Positions 63,175 to 64,000 of a stretch of DNA of 64,000 nucleotides are shown in pieces (the first letter of the stretch is position 1; each line of letters begins with the position of its first letter). Under the pieces are notes generated by a model. That model was given only the letters and a program-made list of their open reading frames with translations. It had not been told where the DNA came from and searched no databases. A program made the position numbers and the translations under genes. This stretch comes from Puffinus mauretanicus (Eukaryota > Chordata > Aves > Procellariiformes > Procellariidae): positions 496,001-560,000 of the forward strand of contig JAJKFH010000801.1 in NCBI GenBank assembly GCA_023333565.1. The letters run 5' to 3'.

Positions 63175-64000
63175 ATCATAGAATAGAATCATGGAATCAT
63201 AGAATAGTTTGGGTTGGAAGGGACCTTTAAAGATCAACTAGTCCAACCTCCCTGTAATGAACAGGGACATCTTCAACTAGATCAGGTTGCTCAGAGCCCC
63301 GTCCAACCTGACCTTGAATGTTCCCAGGGATGGGGCATCCACCACCTCTCTGGGCAACCTGTGCCAGTTTTCACCTCCCTCATTGTGAAAAATTTCTTTC
63401 TTATATCTAGTCTAAATCTACCCTCTTGTAGTTTAAAACCATTCCCCCTTGTCCTATTGCAACAGGCCCTACTAAAAACTTTGTCCCCATCTTTCTTATA
63501 AGCCCCCTTGAAATAATGAAAGGCTGCCATAAGGTTTTCCTGAAGCCTTCTCTTCTCCAGGCTGAACAAGCCCAACTCTCTCAACCTTTCCTCATAAGAG
63601 ACGCGTTCCATCCCTCTGATCATTTTCGTGGCCTCCTCTGGACCAGCTCCAACAGATCAATGTCTTTCTTGTGCTGAGAGCTTCAGAGCTAGATTCAGTA
63701 CTGCAGGTGGGATCTCACCAGAGCAGGGCAGAGGGGCAGAATCACCTCCTTCAACCTACTGGCCATGCTGCTGGTGATGCAGCCCAGGATAGGGTTGGCC
63801 TTCTGGGCTGCAAGCGCACATTGCCGGCTCATGTCCAGCTTTTCATCCACCAGTACCCCCAAGTCCTTCTCGGCAGGGCTGCTCTCCATCCCTTCATCCC
63901 CCAGCCTGTAGTGATACCGGGGGTTGCCCCGACCCAGGTGCAGGACCTTGCACTTGGCCTTGTTGAACCTCATGAGGTTCACATGGGCCCACTTCTCGAG
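63175..64000 (-). mobile_element. CR1 LINE retrotransposon, runs off the right edge
   Basis: The 3' end lies at the left, with CATAGAAT/CATGGAAT octamer-like repeats (63177-63206). It is followed leftward-reading by a 3' untranslated part that includes GGTTGGAAGGGACCTTTAAA on the plus strand (the usual CR1 tail), then the ORF2 C-terminal region. The element is still in ORF2 at base 64000, so at least 826 bp are present and the 5' part lies outside. It has the same orientation as the CR1 at 38771-39170, but the 3' tails differ, so the two likely come from different subfamilies. Confidence 0.96.
63291..63982 (-). pseudogene. CR1 ORF2 fragment, broken by stops and frameshifts
   Basis: Reading leftward from 63982, the first frame shows the end of the reverse transcriptase region and its C-terminal extension: [21 protein letters not shown], then [26 protein letters not shown] and [16 protein letters not shown]. 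It ends at an in-frame TGA (63695-63697), where the family usually has Cys. TAG and TGA codons follow within the next four codons. A base is missing in an AGGGCC-like site near 63635, moving the continuation into another frame (63623 leftward: RLRELGLFSLEKRR, TRGNGFKL, GRFRLDIRKKFFTM). Near 63375 a further shift displaces the last segment. The copy is non-functional and older than the other CR1. Confidence 0.92.

Noticed and set aside
1..64000. CRISPR arrays, bacterial operons, tRNA or rRNA genes
   Set aside because: No regularly spaced direct repeats with unique spacers, no dense coding, and no cloverleaf-like gene was noticed; the CR1 and LTR content places the DNA in a bird genome.

Overview
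This window looks like nuclear DNA from a bird, and nearly all of it is non-coding. The assignment rests on two CR1 LINE 3' ends with the typical terminal CATAGAAT-type repeats and ORF2 tail, and on two copies of an LTR family whose ends (TGTCCTGGTT... and ...GGTTAAACCACGACA) I know from avian genomes. The background is AT-rich and dense in stop codons. No open frame exceeds 142 codons, and none outside the CR1 copies resembles a protein family I recognise. I see no host coding gene, tRNA, rRNA or CRISPR array. The window could be intergenic or lie inside a large intron; the sequence alone does not say which.

Layout: 1-6.6 kb is AT-rich unique DNA with simple repeats and one probable relic of an old palindromic amniote repeat. 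6.65-8.5 kb is the most structured part. It holds a GC-richer patch with a retrovirus-like poly(A) signal on the minus strand, then a solo LTR (7256-7765, plus strand) with a perfect 5-bp target duplication, then a CpG-dense block leading into a 25-nt inverted repeat and a tandem array of AAAATGG(C/T)(T/G)GCTCC units. 8.5-26.9 kb is AT-rich, with one or two possible non-coding exons. 26.91-27.55 kb is a second LTR of the same family on the minus strand. It is followed by a match to a lysine-tRNA primer-binding site, so it looks like the 5' LTR of a truncated provirus.

27.6-38.8 kb includes a strongly strand-asymmetric stretch (about 28.6-29.76 kb), a 17-bp AT tandem repeat, a GC-rich repeat patch at 36.2 kb and a tract rich in degenerate CCTAA words (about 37.7-38.7 kb). 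38.77-39.17 kb is a 5'-truncated CR1 with an open ORF2 tail. 39.2-63.1 kb is AT-rich, with a 24-bp minisatellite at 45.1 kb, a CA repeat, two long A runs and another old repeat relic. 63.17 kb to the end is a second, mutated CR1 that runs out of the window.

No genes act together here. What function can be argued is regulatory potential: the LTR promoters (one with a perfect TGACGTCA site 7 bp upstream of its TATA box), the CpG/YY1-like block, and a few exon-like segments. I found no convincing new multi-gene system.
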